The position numbers and the translations under genes are program-made. Shown one piece after another: positions 33,496 to 41,537 of a stretch of DNA of 58,505 bases. Each line of letters begins with the position of its first letter. Position 1 is the first letter of the stretch. Source of the stretch: Bacillota bacterium (GTDB lineage: Bacteria; Bacillota; UBA4882; UBA8346); assembly GCA_023415835.1 (NCBI GenBank), contig JAEZJK010000071.1, positions 1 through 58,505 of the forward strand, written 5' to 3'. Under the pieces are notes generated by a model. It was not told the origin of the DNA. It did no database searches and saw nothing but the letters and a program-made list of their open reading frames with translations.

Positions 33496-36333
33496 TTAAC
33501 TTACGGAAATCTTCTCCTTCAACACTAGTGGTTTCAAAAACTGGCCCGTATACGATTTAGGGTTTCGGGCAATCTCTTCCGGAGTTCCGGTAGCCACTAC
33601 CTGCCCGCCCCGCTCTCCTCCCTCGGGGCCGAGATCGATCAGATAATCGGCGGTCTTAATTACATCCAAGTTATGCTCAATCACCAACACCGTATCCCCT
33701 GCTTCTACCAGCCGCTCTAACATTTCCAACAATTTATGGGTATCGGCGAAATGCAATCCGGTGGTCGGCTCGTCTAAAATATACAAGGTTTTCCCGTTTG
33801 ATCGGCGTGATAGCTCTGTAGCTAATTTGACCCGTTGGGCTTCACCCCCTGAAAGGGTGGTGGCCGGCTGGCCGAGTTTGATATAGTCTAAACCAACGTC
33901 ATGCAAGGTTTGCAATTTACGTCGGATTTTAGGAAGATTATAAAAGAACTCCAACGCCTCTTCGACTGTCATCTCCAAGACTTCGGAGATGGTCTTGCCT
34001 TTATATTTGACCTCCAATGTTTCCCGGTTATAACGTTTCCCTTTGCAAACCTCGCAGGGAACATAAACATCCGGGAGAAAGTGCATCTCAATCTTGATAA
34101 TCCCGTCCCCGGCGCAGGCCTCACAGCGCCCTCCTTTGACATTAAAGGAAAACCGGCCCATCTGATAACCCCGTGCCTTGGCTTCCGGCGTCTGGGCGAA
34201 CAGTTCCCGGATCGGATCGAAAACCCCGGTATAGGTAGCAGGATTGGATCGAGGTGTCCTTCCAATCGGGGATTGGTCGATATCCACCACTTTATCCAGA
34301 TGCTCCAGGCCGAGAATCTTTTGATGGGCCCCAGCTTGTAGTGTCGAAGCTTTATTCAGCTTGGTTACGGCCACCGGGTATAAAATATCATTAACTAAAG
34401 TACTCTTGCCGGAACCGGAGACCCCGGTAACACAAACTAACAAACCAAGAGGGATTTTGACATCAATATCCTTCAGGTTATGCTGGGTGGCCCCTTTGAT
34501 CTCCAAATGCTTGCCGTTGGGTTTACGCCTTTTTTTAGGGACCAAAATCCGTTTCTTTCCGGACAAATACTGCCCGGTGGCTGATTCCGGCTCGTTAAGG
34601 ACATCTTCCAACGTGCCGGCAACTAAGACTTTACCCCCATGGACCCCGGCTCCCGGACCGATATCTACCACAAAGTCCGCTTCCCGGATCATATCTTCGT
34701 CATGCTCAACCACGATCACCGTATTTCCTGAGTCGCGTAAACTTTTTAAAGCTTGGATTAAACGCCGGTTATCCCGTTGGTGTAACCCGATGCTGGGCTC
34801 GTCCAGGATATAAAGGACCCCGACCAATGAAGAACCGATTTGGGTCGCCAACCTAATCCGTTGCGCTTCCCCTCCGGAAAGCGTGCCAGCCGACCGATCC
34901 AACGTTAGATAGTCCAGGCCGACATTGATCAGAAATCCCAAGCGTTGGTTGAGCTCTTTCAATATCATCCTAGCTACCGCTTCTTCCCTGGCAGTTAGCT
35001 CCAGGTTATTTAGGAACTGCTTGGCGTTAATCACCGATAAAGCAGTCACCTGGCTAATATTGCTACCTCCAATCAAAACCGAAAGGCTTTCTTTTTTTAA
35101 GCGCGACCCTTGACAGGTAATACAGGGTTTGTTCGACATATACCGTTCGATCTCTCGGCGCATATACTCCGATTGGGTCTCCCGGTAACGCCGTTCCAAA
35201 TTATGGGCTACGCCTTCAAAAGCGGCTGAATGCCTGAATTCCCGATCCTGACCTTGATAATGAATATCAATTTTTTCACCGGCTGTCCCATACAACAAAA
35301 CCTTCAACTGCTCAGCTGAAGCCTGTTTTAACGGTTGATCCGGATCCAAACCATATTTTTTAGCAACCGAGCGAAGATATTGGAGGGACCATGATTCTTC
35401 ATCCGCGCTCCAAGCTTTGATTCCTCCTTGGTTTAAAGATAATTCTTTATTGATCAGCAACTCGGGATCGATCTCCATTTTAAATCCCAATCCGGCGCAA
35501 TCGGGACAAGCCCCATAAGGAGTGTTAAAAGAGAACATTCGCGGTGTAAGCTCTTCAAAACTAAAACCACAATCAGGGCAAGCAAATTTCTCGCTGAAAA
35601 TGTAGTCCTCACCGGCTATTACATTGATGGTCACCAGCCCCTTGGCCAATTTTAACGCCAACTCCACCGAGTCCGCCAAACGCTGCCGGATATCGGGCTT
35701 AACAACCAACCGGTCGATTACAGCCTCAATCGTATGCTGTTTATACCTTTCCAATTTAATCGGCTCGCTTAAATCACGGATCTCCCCGTTAACCCGGACC
35801 CGGGCATAACCATCCCGGCGCAAATCATCAAAGAGTTTCTCATATTCGCCTTTTCTCCGCCTTACTACCGGGGCGAGCACCATAAATTTAGTCCCCTCCG
35901 GAAAAACCATCACCTGGTCGACAATTTGTTCCACGGCCTGCTGTTTGATGGGTTGATGGCATTCGGGGCAATACGGCCGCCCGGTTCGGGCAAATAAAAG
36001 GCGCAAGTAATCATAAATTTCGGTAACTGTCCCCACTGTAGACCGGGGGTTATTGCTGGTAGTTTTCTGGTCAATCGAAATTGCCGGTGAAAGGCCTTCG
36101 ATATAATCCAGATCCGGCTTGTCCATCTGCCCTAAAAATTGCCGCGCATAGGCGGACAGAGATTCGACATAGCGCCGTTGGCCCTCGGCATAGATAGTGT
36201 CAAAAGCCAATGAAGATTTCCCCGAACCTGATAAACCGGTGAAAACCACCAATTGGTCCCTGGGAATCTCCAAATCGATATTTTTCAGGTTATGCTGACG
36301 CGCCCCTTTAATTTTAATATAACTACTAGACAT
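33496..36333 (-). CDS. uvrA: Excinuclease ABC subunit UvrA
   Basis: The 945-residue protein has two ABC ATPase halves (Walker A GLSGSGKSS near residue 33 and GVSGSGKST near 640), two LSGGEAQR signatures and paired zinc-finger Cys sets (CPECHQ, CPDCGF, CEACAGDG). It recognises DNA lesions and loads UvrB. The ATG at 36333 is chosen because GGAGG lies 7 bases upstream and it shares one base with the uvrB stop (TAATG). Confidence 0.98.
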   Translation of the reverse strand: MSSSYIKIKGARQHNLKNIDLEIPRDQLVVFTGLSGSGKSSLAFDTIYAEGQRRYVESLSAYARQFLGQMDKPDLDYIEGLSPAISIDQKTTSNNPRSTVGTVTEIYDYLRLLFARTGRPYCPECHQPIKQQAVEQIVDQVMVFPEGTKFMVLAPVVRRRKGEYEKLFDDLRRDGYARVRVNGEIRDLSEPIKLERYKQHTIEAVIDRLVVKPDIRQRLADSVELALKLAKGLVTINVIAGEDYIFSEKFACPDCGFSFEELTPRMFSFNTPYGACPDCAGLGFKMEIDPELLINKELSLNQGGIKAWSADEESWSLQYLRSVAKKYGLDPDQPLKQASAEQLKVLLYGTAGEKIDIHYQGQDREFRHSAAFEGVAHNLERRYRETQSEYMRREIERYMSNKPCITCQGSRLKKESLSVLIGGSNISQVTALSVINAKQFLNNLELTAREEAVARMILKELNQRLGFLINVGLDYLTLDRSAGTLSGGEAQRIRLATQIGSSLVGVLYILDEPSIGLHQRDNRRLIQALKSLRDSGNTVIVVEHDEDMIREADFVVDIGPGAGVHGGKVLVAGTLEDVLNEPESATGQYLSGKKRILVPKKRRKPNGKHLEIKGATQHNLKDIDVKIPLGLLVCVTGVSGSGKSTLVNDILYPVAVTKLNKASTLQAGAHQKILGLEHLDKVVDIDQSPIGRTPRSNPATYTGVFDPIRELFAQTPEAKARGYQMGRFSFNVKGGRCEACAGDGIIKIEMHFLPDVYVPCEVCKGKRYNRETLEVKYKGKTISEVLEMTVEEALEFFYNLPKIRRKLQTLHDVGLDYIKLGQPATTLSGGEAQRVKLATELSRRSNGKTLYILDEPTTGLHFADTHKLLEMLERLVEAGDTVLVIEHNLDVIKTADYLIDLGPEGGERGGQVVATGTPEEIARNPKSYTGQFLKPLVLKEKISVS

Positions 36334-38321
36334 TAATGAGCCTCCAATTTCATTATCTTTTCCCAATTGCGGATCTCGTCCCGTAGTGCGGCGGCTTTCT
36401 CAAACTCCAGCTCCGAAGCGGCTTTCAACATCTCAGTTTCTAATACTTTAATTTTCTCCTTAATATCGGCCATTGTCAGTTTTGGATTTTGCCCGATTTC
36501 ATACTCTACTTTTTCCTCGGCGGCTTGCTCGGTATGGATTAGATCCCGGACCGCCTTTTTAACCGATTCGGGAGTAATCCCGTGCTGCTGATTATATTGT
36601 AGCTGCTTTTGCCTTCGCCGTTCGGTTTCATCAATCGCCCGCCGCATTGAGCCGGTTATCTTATCGGCATACATAATTACCCGCCCCTCAACATTCCGGG
36701 CTGCCCTTCCAATTGTCTGAATTAATGAAGTCTCCGACCTTAAAAAACCTTCCTTATCCGCGTCTAAGATTGCCACCAATGAAACTTCCGGTAGATCCAA
36801 ACCCTCCCGGAGTAGGTTGATACCGACCAAAACATCAAACTTACCCATTCGTAAATCTCTCAAAATTACCACCCGTTCAAGGGTTTCAATCTCCGAGTGC
36901 AGGTATCTAACCTTAATCCCGACACCCTCCAAATATTCGGTAAGATCTTCGGCCATCTTCTTGGTTAAAGTAGTTACCAAGACCCTTTCCTGCCGGTCAA
37001 CCCTAATCCGGATTTCTTCCATTAAATCGTCAATCTGCCCTTTAACCGGACGGATCATAATCTCCGGATCAACCAAACCGGTAGGACGAATAATCTGTTC
37101 CACAACTTTTTCAGCTCTTTTTAGTTCATAAACCGCCGGTGTTGCCGAGACATAAACCACCTGATTGATCCGGTTTTCAAACTCGTAAAACTGAAGTGGC
37201 CGGTTATCTAGGGCCGATGGTAATCTAAATCCATATTTAACCAATGTTTCTTTGCGGGAACGGTCTCCAGCATACATACCGCCCACTTGGGGGATGGTCA
37301 CATGTGATTCATCAATGAAAAGCAAAAAATCCTTGGGGAAATAATCTAAAAGTGTGGCCGGGGGTTCCCCCGGACCCCTGCCTGTCAGATAGCGGGAATA
37401 ATTCTCGATTCCCTGACAAAACCCAACCTCCGCCATCATTTCCAGATCGAAACGGGTCCGTTGCTCTAAACGTTGCGCTTCTAATAGAAGCCCATCTTCC
37501 CGCAACTCTTTAAGCCGCCCTTCCAACTCGGCCTCAATTGAAGATACCGCCAGCTTCATCTTTTCTTCGGAAGTAATGTAGTGAGTCGCAGGGTAAATCG
37601 CCACCTCTTCCATGTTTTGGATGACTTCGCCGGTCATCGGGTCCACTTCGATTATTTTTTCAACTTCATCCCCAAAAAGCTCGATACGGATAATACTCTC
37701 ACCGTAAACCGGAATAATCTCAATTACGTCGCCCCGTACCCGGAAGGTGCCCCGGGTAAATCCAATATCATTCCGGCTATATTGGATACCAACCAAGCGC
37801 CGGAGAATCTGGTCGCGTTCCTTAAAATCTCCTGACTTTAAGGAAAGAGTTAACGCTTCATAATCTTCCGGAGATCCCAAGCCATAAATGCAGGAGACGC
37901 TGGCTACAATGATAACATCCTTCCGGGAGAGCAACGCCGAAGTCGCAGCATGGCGGAGCCGGTCGATTTCATCGTTAATACTGGAATCTTTCTCAATATA
38001 TAAATCGGTTTGCGGAACATAAGCCTCCGGTTGATAGTAATCGTAATAACTTACAAAATATTCAACCGCATTTTCAGGAAAAAACTCCTTAAACTCGCTA
38101 TACAACTGAGCCGCCAGGGTTTTGTTATGGGCCAATATTAAGGCCGGTTTTTGGGCAGCCTCAATTACCTTTGCCATGGTGTAAGTTTTCCCGGAACCGG
38201 TCACGCCCAACAAAACCTGATCCCTTAGGCCGCTTTTAATTCCCGCCGCCAATTGAGCGATTGCCTCCGGCTGATCCCCTGCCGGTTGAAATTCGGAATG
38301 AATACGAAAATTGTATTTCAC
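36333..38321 (-). CDS. uvrB: Excinuclease ABC subunit UvrB
   Basis: A complete 662-residue UvrB: Walker A GVTGSGKTYT near residue 40, the beta-hairpin region VSYYDYYQPEAYVPQTD, helicase motifs (DESHVTIPQ, IGRAARN) and a C-terminal UVR motif (LEFEKAAALRDEI) for UvrC binding. GTG start with AGAGGAG. First gene of uvrB-uvrA; a LexA box and promoter lie 30-70 bases upstream. Confidence 0.98.
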   Translation of the reverse strand: MKYNFRIHSEFQPAGDQPEAIAQLAAGIKSGLRDQVLLGVTGSGKTYTMAKVIEAAQKPALILAHNKTLAAQLYSEFKEFFPENAVEYFVSYYDYYQPEAYVPQTDLYIEKDSSINDEIDRLRHAATSALLSRKDVIIVASVSCIYGLGSPEDYEALTLSLKSGDFKERDQILRRLVGIQYSRNDIGFTRGTFRVRGDVIEIIPVYGESIIRIELFGDEVEKIIEVDPMTGEVIQNMEEVAIYPATHYITSEEKMKLAVSSIEAELEGRLKELREDGLLLEAQRLEQRTRFDLEMMAEVGFCQGIENYSRYLTGRGPGEPPATLLDYFPKDFLLFIDESHVTIPQVGGMYAGDRSRKETLVKYGFRLPSALDNRPLQFYEFENRINQVVYVSATPAVYELKRAEKVVEQIIRPTGLVDPEIMIRPVKGQIDDLMEEIRIRVDRQERVLVTTLTKKMAEDLTEYLEGVGIKVRYLHSEIETLERVVILRDLRMGKFDVLVGINLLREGLDLPEVSLVAILDADKEGFLRSETSLIQTIGRAARNVEGRVIMYADKITGSMRRAIDETERRRQKQLQYNQQHGITPESVKKAVRDLIHTEQAAEEKVEYEIGQNPKLTMADIKEKIKVLETEMLKAASELEFEKAAALRDEIRNWEKIMKLEAH

Positions 38322-38350
38322 GAAATACTCCTCTAAATTTACTGATATCT

Positions 38351-38393
38351 ATTTTAACGAATTTTATCATTAGATCAATCGAACAAATATTCG
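38351..38393 (-). promoter_or_regulatory. LexA (SOS) box and promoter of uvrBA
   Basis: CGAAC-AAAT-ATTCG (38380-38393) matches the Gram-positive LexA consensus CGAAC-N4-GTTCG in all but one position. It abuts a minus-strand promoter TTGATC (38378-38373), 16-base spacer, TAAAAT (38356-38351). The operator thus borders the -35 box of uvrBA, implying DNA-damage induction. Beyond it, 38394-38654 shows no gene. Confidence 0.8.
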
Positions 38394-38654
38394 ATATGCT
38401 CGTCAGAAATTCCTGCCCGTGATCATTTTTTTGATTATAGATCGCTAAAATCAGCCACCAACCCATCCAATCTACGTAATCCCTGGAACCGGCTTAATTG
38501 TGGCATCTGCGTCATCAGCGTTCATTAGCCTTAAAATAGGTCTAAATTCCCACAAATAATCCGGTTAAAATTGCCGATATTTAATAGAAATAATTTTGAT
38601 ATATCTGTTTCTAAAAATATAACATTTAACTATCCTTTACTCTTAGGCGACTAG

Positions 38655-39164
38655 GTGGTGAAATCCTTGAAAATCCAGGAAGGTTTCGAAACACAATTAC
38701 AATTAGCAGAAACCAACCTTAAGGCGGGAATAGACAAAATCCGCTATGAATTGGCCCAGAAAATGCTCTCCAAAACACCGCGCGGCGCAGATATTTATCT
38801 TGAGCAAAGCATTGACTTATTGTCGAATGAGACTTTAAATGTTTTAAATGAAATTAAATATTTGGTTTTTAAATCCAAAGAATGGGAGCCAATCCGTATT
38901 TCCATCAATAAGTTTATCGAAGAACAATGTAACCTATTCTCCAATTTTCTAATAAACGAATGGGAACAGCCCGCCTCTCAAGTAACTAACCAACTTGTAC
39001 TTTTAAAATCATCAGTTTTGGGGGAAAACAACACCTTTATTGACCGTCAAAAAATTAAACTCTCCAAAGGAAAGCATACCTTAAAAGACATCGTCAAAAT
39101 CCTCTTTTACGGAGTGGCTGCCGGCTTAGTCGGGTTCTTGCTAAAACTACTGTTGTCCAGTTAA
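38655..39164 (+). CDS. Hypothetical helical protein with C-terminal membrane segment
   Basis: I do not recognise this 169-residue protein. It is predicted almost all alpha-helical and charged for 145 residues (QLQLAETNLKAGIDKI at the start), then ends in one hydrophobic stretch (ILFYGVAAGLVGFLLKLLL), i.e. tail-anchored. The GTG start has only a weak AGGTG signal; a TTG three codons later is possible. It stands alone between divergent uvrBA and a strong terminator. Confidence 0.6.
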   Translation: MVKSLKIQEGFETQLQLAETNLKAGIDKIRYELAQKMLSKTPRGADIYLEQSIDLLSNETLNVLNEIKYLVFKSKEWEPIRISINKFIEEQCNLFSNFLINEWEQPASQVTNQLVLLKSSVLGENNTFIDRQKIKLSKGKHTLKDIVKILFYGVAAGLVGFLLKLLLSS

Positions 39165-39191
39165 TACATATGTAAGTTCTCAAATAAGTTG

Positions 39192-39221
39192 AAAAAAGCC
39201 GATCGCCAAATCGGCTTTTTT
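39192..39221 (+). terminator. Bidirectional terminator
   Basis: A perfect 12-bp stem AAAAAAGCCGAT (39192-39203) / ATCGGCTTTTTT (39210-39221) with a 6-nt loop lies 28 bases after the hypothetical gene. From here to the IS end, 39222-39379, nothing else is seen. Confidence 0.9.
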
Positions 39222-39435
39222 TGTTTCTAATTATCCTTTAATAATTTGAATATTCACCCATTTGAGAAAATTAATTCTAAAGTAATGGAAATTTATGTCG
39301 ATTATACAAATAGATTTCTATTTTGTTAATTTAGTTCCAATTTGACAAAGTAGAAAAAGCAAATTGAAAGACAACCATCTATAATGCTCCCATAGGGTGA
39401 GACACAAAAAAGAAAAAATAAGTTATAATGTGAAC

Positions 39436-39747
39436 ATGAACAAGAGAAATCAATACACAGCAGAATTTAAAACCAAAGTCGTGATAGAGTTGCTTCGTGA
39501 AGAAGGCACCTTAAACGAGATTGCAGCCCGATATGGGATAAATCCGGTCATGCTAGGCCGGTGGAAAGTCGAATTTCTAGAACGTGCCCATGAGGTATTC
39601 CGTAGAGGTCCCTCGGCCACAGAAAAAGAGCTAGAGTCCGAAAAAGAACGAACTGCGCAACTGGAACGAAAAGTCGGTCAGTTAACCTACGAAGTTGACT
39701 GGCTTAAAAAAAAATCTGATGAAATCCTCAAACGTAAACGCCCGTAA
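39436..39747 (+). CDS. IS3 transposase OrfA (helix-turn-helix)
   Basis: About 103 residues from the ATG at 39436 (a GTG at 39397 in frame is also possible). It contains the HTH_Tnp_1 domain (RNQYTAEFKTKVVIELL, IAARYGINPVMLGRWK) and a C-terminal leucine-zipper-like coiled coil (QLERKVGQLTYEVDWLKKK). It binds the element ends and joins OrfB by frameshifting. Nine A residues at 39706-39714 are the obvious slippage site. Confidence 0.92.
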   Translation: MNKRNQYTAEFKTKVVIELLREEGTLNEIAARYGINPVMLGRWKVEFLERAHEVFRRGPSATEKELESEKERTAQLERKVGQLTYEVDWLKKKSDEILKRKRP

Positions 39748-40585
39748 ATCTTATATCGATCTTCACAACCAACATATCACCGTGAAGCGACAGGCAGAAC
39801 TTCTTACAGTTAACCGTACCAGTATTTATCGAAAACCGGTTGCACGTATCATTAGCGAGCAAGATTTATGGATTATGCGCAGGATTGATGAAATCCATAC
39901 TTATGAACCAACCTGGGGCTACCGTACCATTACTGCTATTTTAAAACGGGATCACAACCTAAAGATTAACCGGAAAAAAGTCCGGCGAATGATGCGTGAT
40001 ATGGGTATATATGCACTTTATCCCAAACCGAATCTTAGTAAAAGGTTTCATGCGCAGTACATTCGACCCTATTTATGTAGAAATCTTGAAATCATCCGGC
40101 CAAACCAAGTGTGGGGAATTGATATTACCTATATCCGAATGGCCAAAGGGTTTATGTATCTATTTATCATTATAGACTGGTACAGCCGCTATATCGTGGA
40201 TTACGAACTATCCAGTACAATGGATTATTCATTCGTAGAAAACTGTCTAAAACGGGCATTGGCTCTTTGTAAACCGGAAATTATTAATAGCGACCAAGGC
40301 GGCCAATTTACCAATCCGGATTATATTAACTTGCTCCAATCAGCCGGTGTGAAAATATCTATGGATGGCAAAGGGCAATGCCTGGATAACGCTAAAACCG
40401 AACGGTTCTTTCGCAGCCTGAAGTATGACCGGATCTACGTTAATGAGTACGAAACACCGCGTGAACTGCGCACCATGTTGAAAGATTACATGAAAACGTA
40501 CAATACATATCGGCCGCATTCCTCATTGGAGGATAAAACCCCGTTTCAAGTCTATTTTGGAAGTCAGCTCAATGGAGCTATTTGA
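39695..40585 (+). CDS. IS3 transposase OrfB (DDE integrase domain)
   Basis: Up to 296 residues from a TTG at 39695, more likely from the frameshift or the ATG at 39719. It has HTH_21 (RRIDEIHTYEPTWGYRTI) and an rve catalytic domain with D in VWGIDITY, D in INSDQGGQF and E in DNAKTERFFRSLK, the DDE triad. The frame is +1 (equivalently -2) relative to orfA, whereas IS3 elements usually use -1. Confidence 0.93.
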   Translation: MTGLKKNLMKSSNVNARKSYIDLHNQHITVKRQAELLTVNRTSIYRKPVARIISEQDLWIMRRIDEIHTYEPTWGYRTITAILKRDHNLKINRKKVRRMMRDMGIYALYPKPNLSKRFHAQYIRPYLCRNLEIIRPNQVWGIDITYIRMAKGFMYLFIIIDWYSRYIVDYELSSTMDYSFVENCLKRALALCKPEIINSDQGGQFTNPDYINLLQSAGVKISMDGKGQCLDNAKTERFFRSLKYDRIYVNEYETPRELRTMLKDYMKTYNTYRPHSSLEDKTPFQVYFGSQLNGAI

Positions 40586-40700
40586 TATCAAGAAACACGG
40601 AAAGGAGCATAACTTATTTTTTTCAAATCCGTGTCTTGACAATGGGGGGCATTACAAAATGCAATGGTATTAATCGTTGGAAAGGCGGTTGCGTATCGAT

Positions 40701-40741
40701 ACCGATGGCTGAAAATAAACATTTAGGCCGTCGGTTTTTTT
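40701..40741 (+). terminator. Terminator just right of the IS3 element
   Basis: ACCGATGGC (40701-40709) pairs with GCCGTCGGT (40727-40735, one G-U) and is followed by seven T. Upstream, GGTAT...ATACC (40665-40669 with 40698-40702) can form another hairpin. The layout resembles a riboswitch leader whose 5' part was displaced by the IS, but no aptamer core is present. Confidence 0.75.
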
Positions 40742-40771
40742 AATTAGTCAAATACCGCTTCGGCCTGTGTC

Positions 40772-40835
40772 GTCCGGGCACTAGGGGCTACGCCTAAAGG
40801 CCATCCCTGGGTGCTTTGCCCTATGTCATCCGGAC
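40772..40835 (+). ncRNA. GC-rich stem-loop element upstream of the FtsH-like operon
   Basis: GTCCGG (40772-40777) pairs with CCGGAC (40830-40835). Inside, GCAC/AGGG (40778-40786) pairs with CCCT/GTGC (40805-40814), and an apical GCC-TAAA-GGC closes the top. It is much more GC-rich than the flanks, within the 326-base gap 40660-40985 that has no gene. It could be a structured RNA, a leader of the operon at 40986, or a small intergenic repeat. Confidence 0.4.
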
Positions 40836-40985
40836 ATTATGCATTCCAGAAATCGCCACTACTATTGAGTTTTGGTTTATGTTAAAATTCTTATGTTAAC
40901 TAAAGCGGCCAAGCAATCTGTAACACTAAACCCAGTTACAAATATTTGAATTCAATATGGTATTGGATGGACAGGAGGGATTAAA

Positions 40986-41537
40986 GTGCATAAACGATTT
41001 AAAGATTTACAGCTTTGGCTGATATTATTGGCCTTTCTTGGAACAGTAACCGTCTTGTTTGGGGGTCAAAAGTTGACAGCCAAGTTTCGGGCTGAGAATC
41101 CAACCCGGCGTGCCATGGGGGCTATCAAAGCAGTTCGGGATTTTGAAGTGAAACAAATTCCGGACGGTTTAATGGTTGAATTAAAACTTGATAAAGTGGG
41201 CAATTTAGAAACTGTATTGGATTTGGTAAAACAAAAAGTTGAATCTAACTATGGGCAACCAGTACGCTCTTTTAGGATAATTGGGCGATCGGATCGAAAG
41301 TTGCAACAGGTTCGATATAATTTATCATTTTACCTTGAAGAAGCGTTGGTATCAGGACGTTATATCCAATTGAAACAAGCTTTGGACGGCTATCAACCGG
41401 TAAACGCTAGAGTATACCTGGGAACGGATTTTATCTATATTCAACTTGAAAACGATACTCATTATTTATATGAAGCTATACCACGAGAGTCAAAAATAGT
41501 ATCTATTAATAAAAATCAAGGAGGTGACTCCGTTTGA
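40986..41537 (+). CDS. Membrane-anchored protein coupled to the FtsH-like protease
   Basis: I do not recognise this 183-residue protein. One N-terminal membrane segment (about residues 10-27) is followed by a mixed alpha/beta domain of about 140 residues (FEVKQIPDGLMVELKL, VRSFRIIGRSDRKLQQV). The GTG start follows AGGAGGGATTAAA. It overlaps the TTG start of the FtsH-like gene by four bases, so the two products are made together. It could supply the extracytoplasmic domain that the short FtsH homologue lacks; this is inference. Confidence 0.75.
   Translation: MHKRFKDLQLWLILLAFLGTVTVLFGGQKLTAKFRAENPTRRAMGAIKAVRDFEVKQIPDGLMVELKLDKVGNLETVLDLVKQKVESNYGQPVRSFRIIGRSDRKLQQVRYNLSFYLEEALVSGRYIQLKQALDGYQPVNARVYLGTDFIYIQLENDTHYLYEAIPRESKIVSINKNQGGDSV

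Larger units (their letters stand above)
39380..40656 (+). mobile_element. Complete IS3-family insertion sequence
   Basis: About 1277 bp with orfA and orfB and imperfect terminal inverted repeats: TATAATGCTCCC... at 39380 against TGTAATGCCCCC... read inward from 40656, with GACAC conserved about 20 bases in on both sides. The right 129 bases recur at window start. Both genes are intact, so the element may be active. No short target duplication is evident at the ends as assigned, which makes the exact boundaries tentative. Confidence 0.88.

Noticed and set aside
33901..34341. 146-codon open frame on the plus strand inside uvrA
   Set aside because: It is an antisense shadow of the highly conserved uvrA coding frame, with no start signals or domain.
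1..40656. Composite transposon bounded by two direct IS3 copies
   Set aside because: The 40-kb interval holds core genes (rpsI, rplM, thrS, uvrBA, tsaD) with uniform character, so it is resident chromosome.
40660..40741. c-di-GMP (GEMM) riboswitch remnant
   Set aside because: The terminator beginning ACCGATGGC recalls the 3' end of such riboswitches, but neither aptamer half is found on this side or left of the IS3 element.
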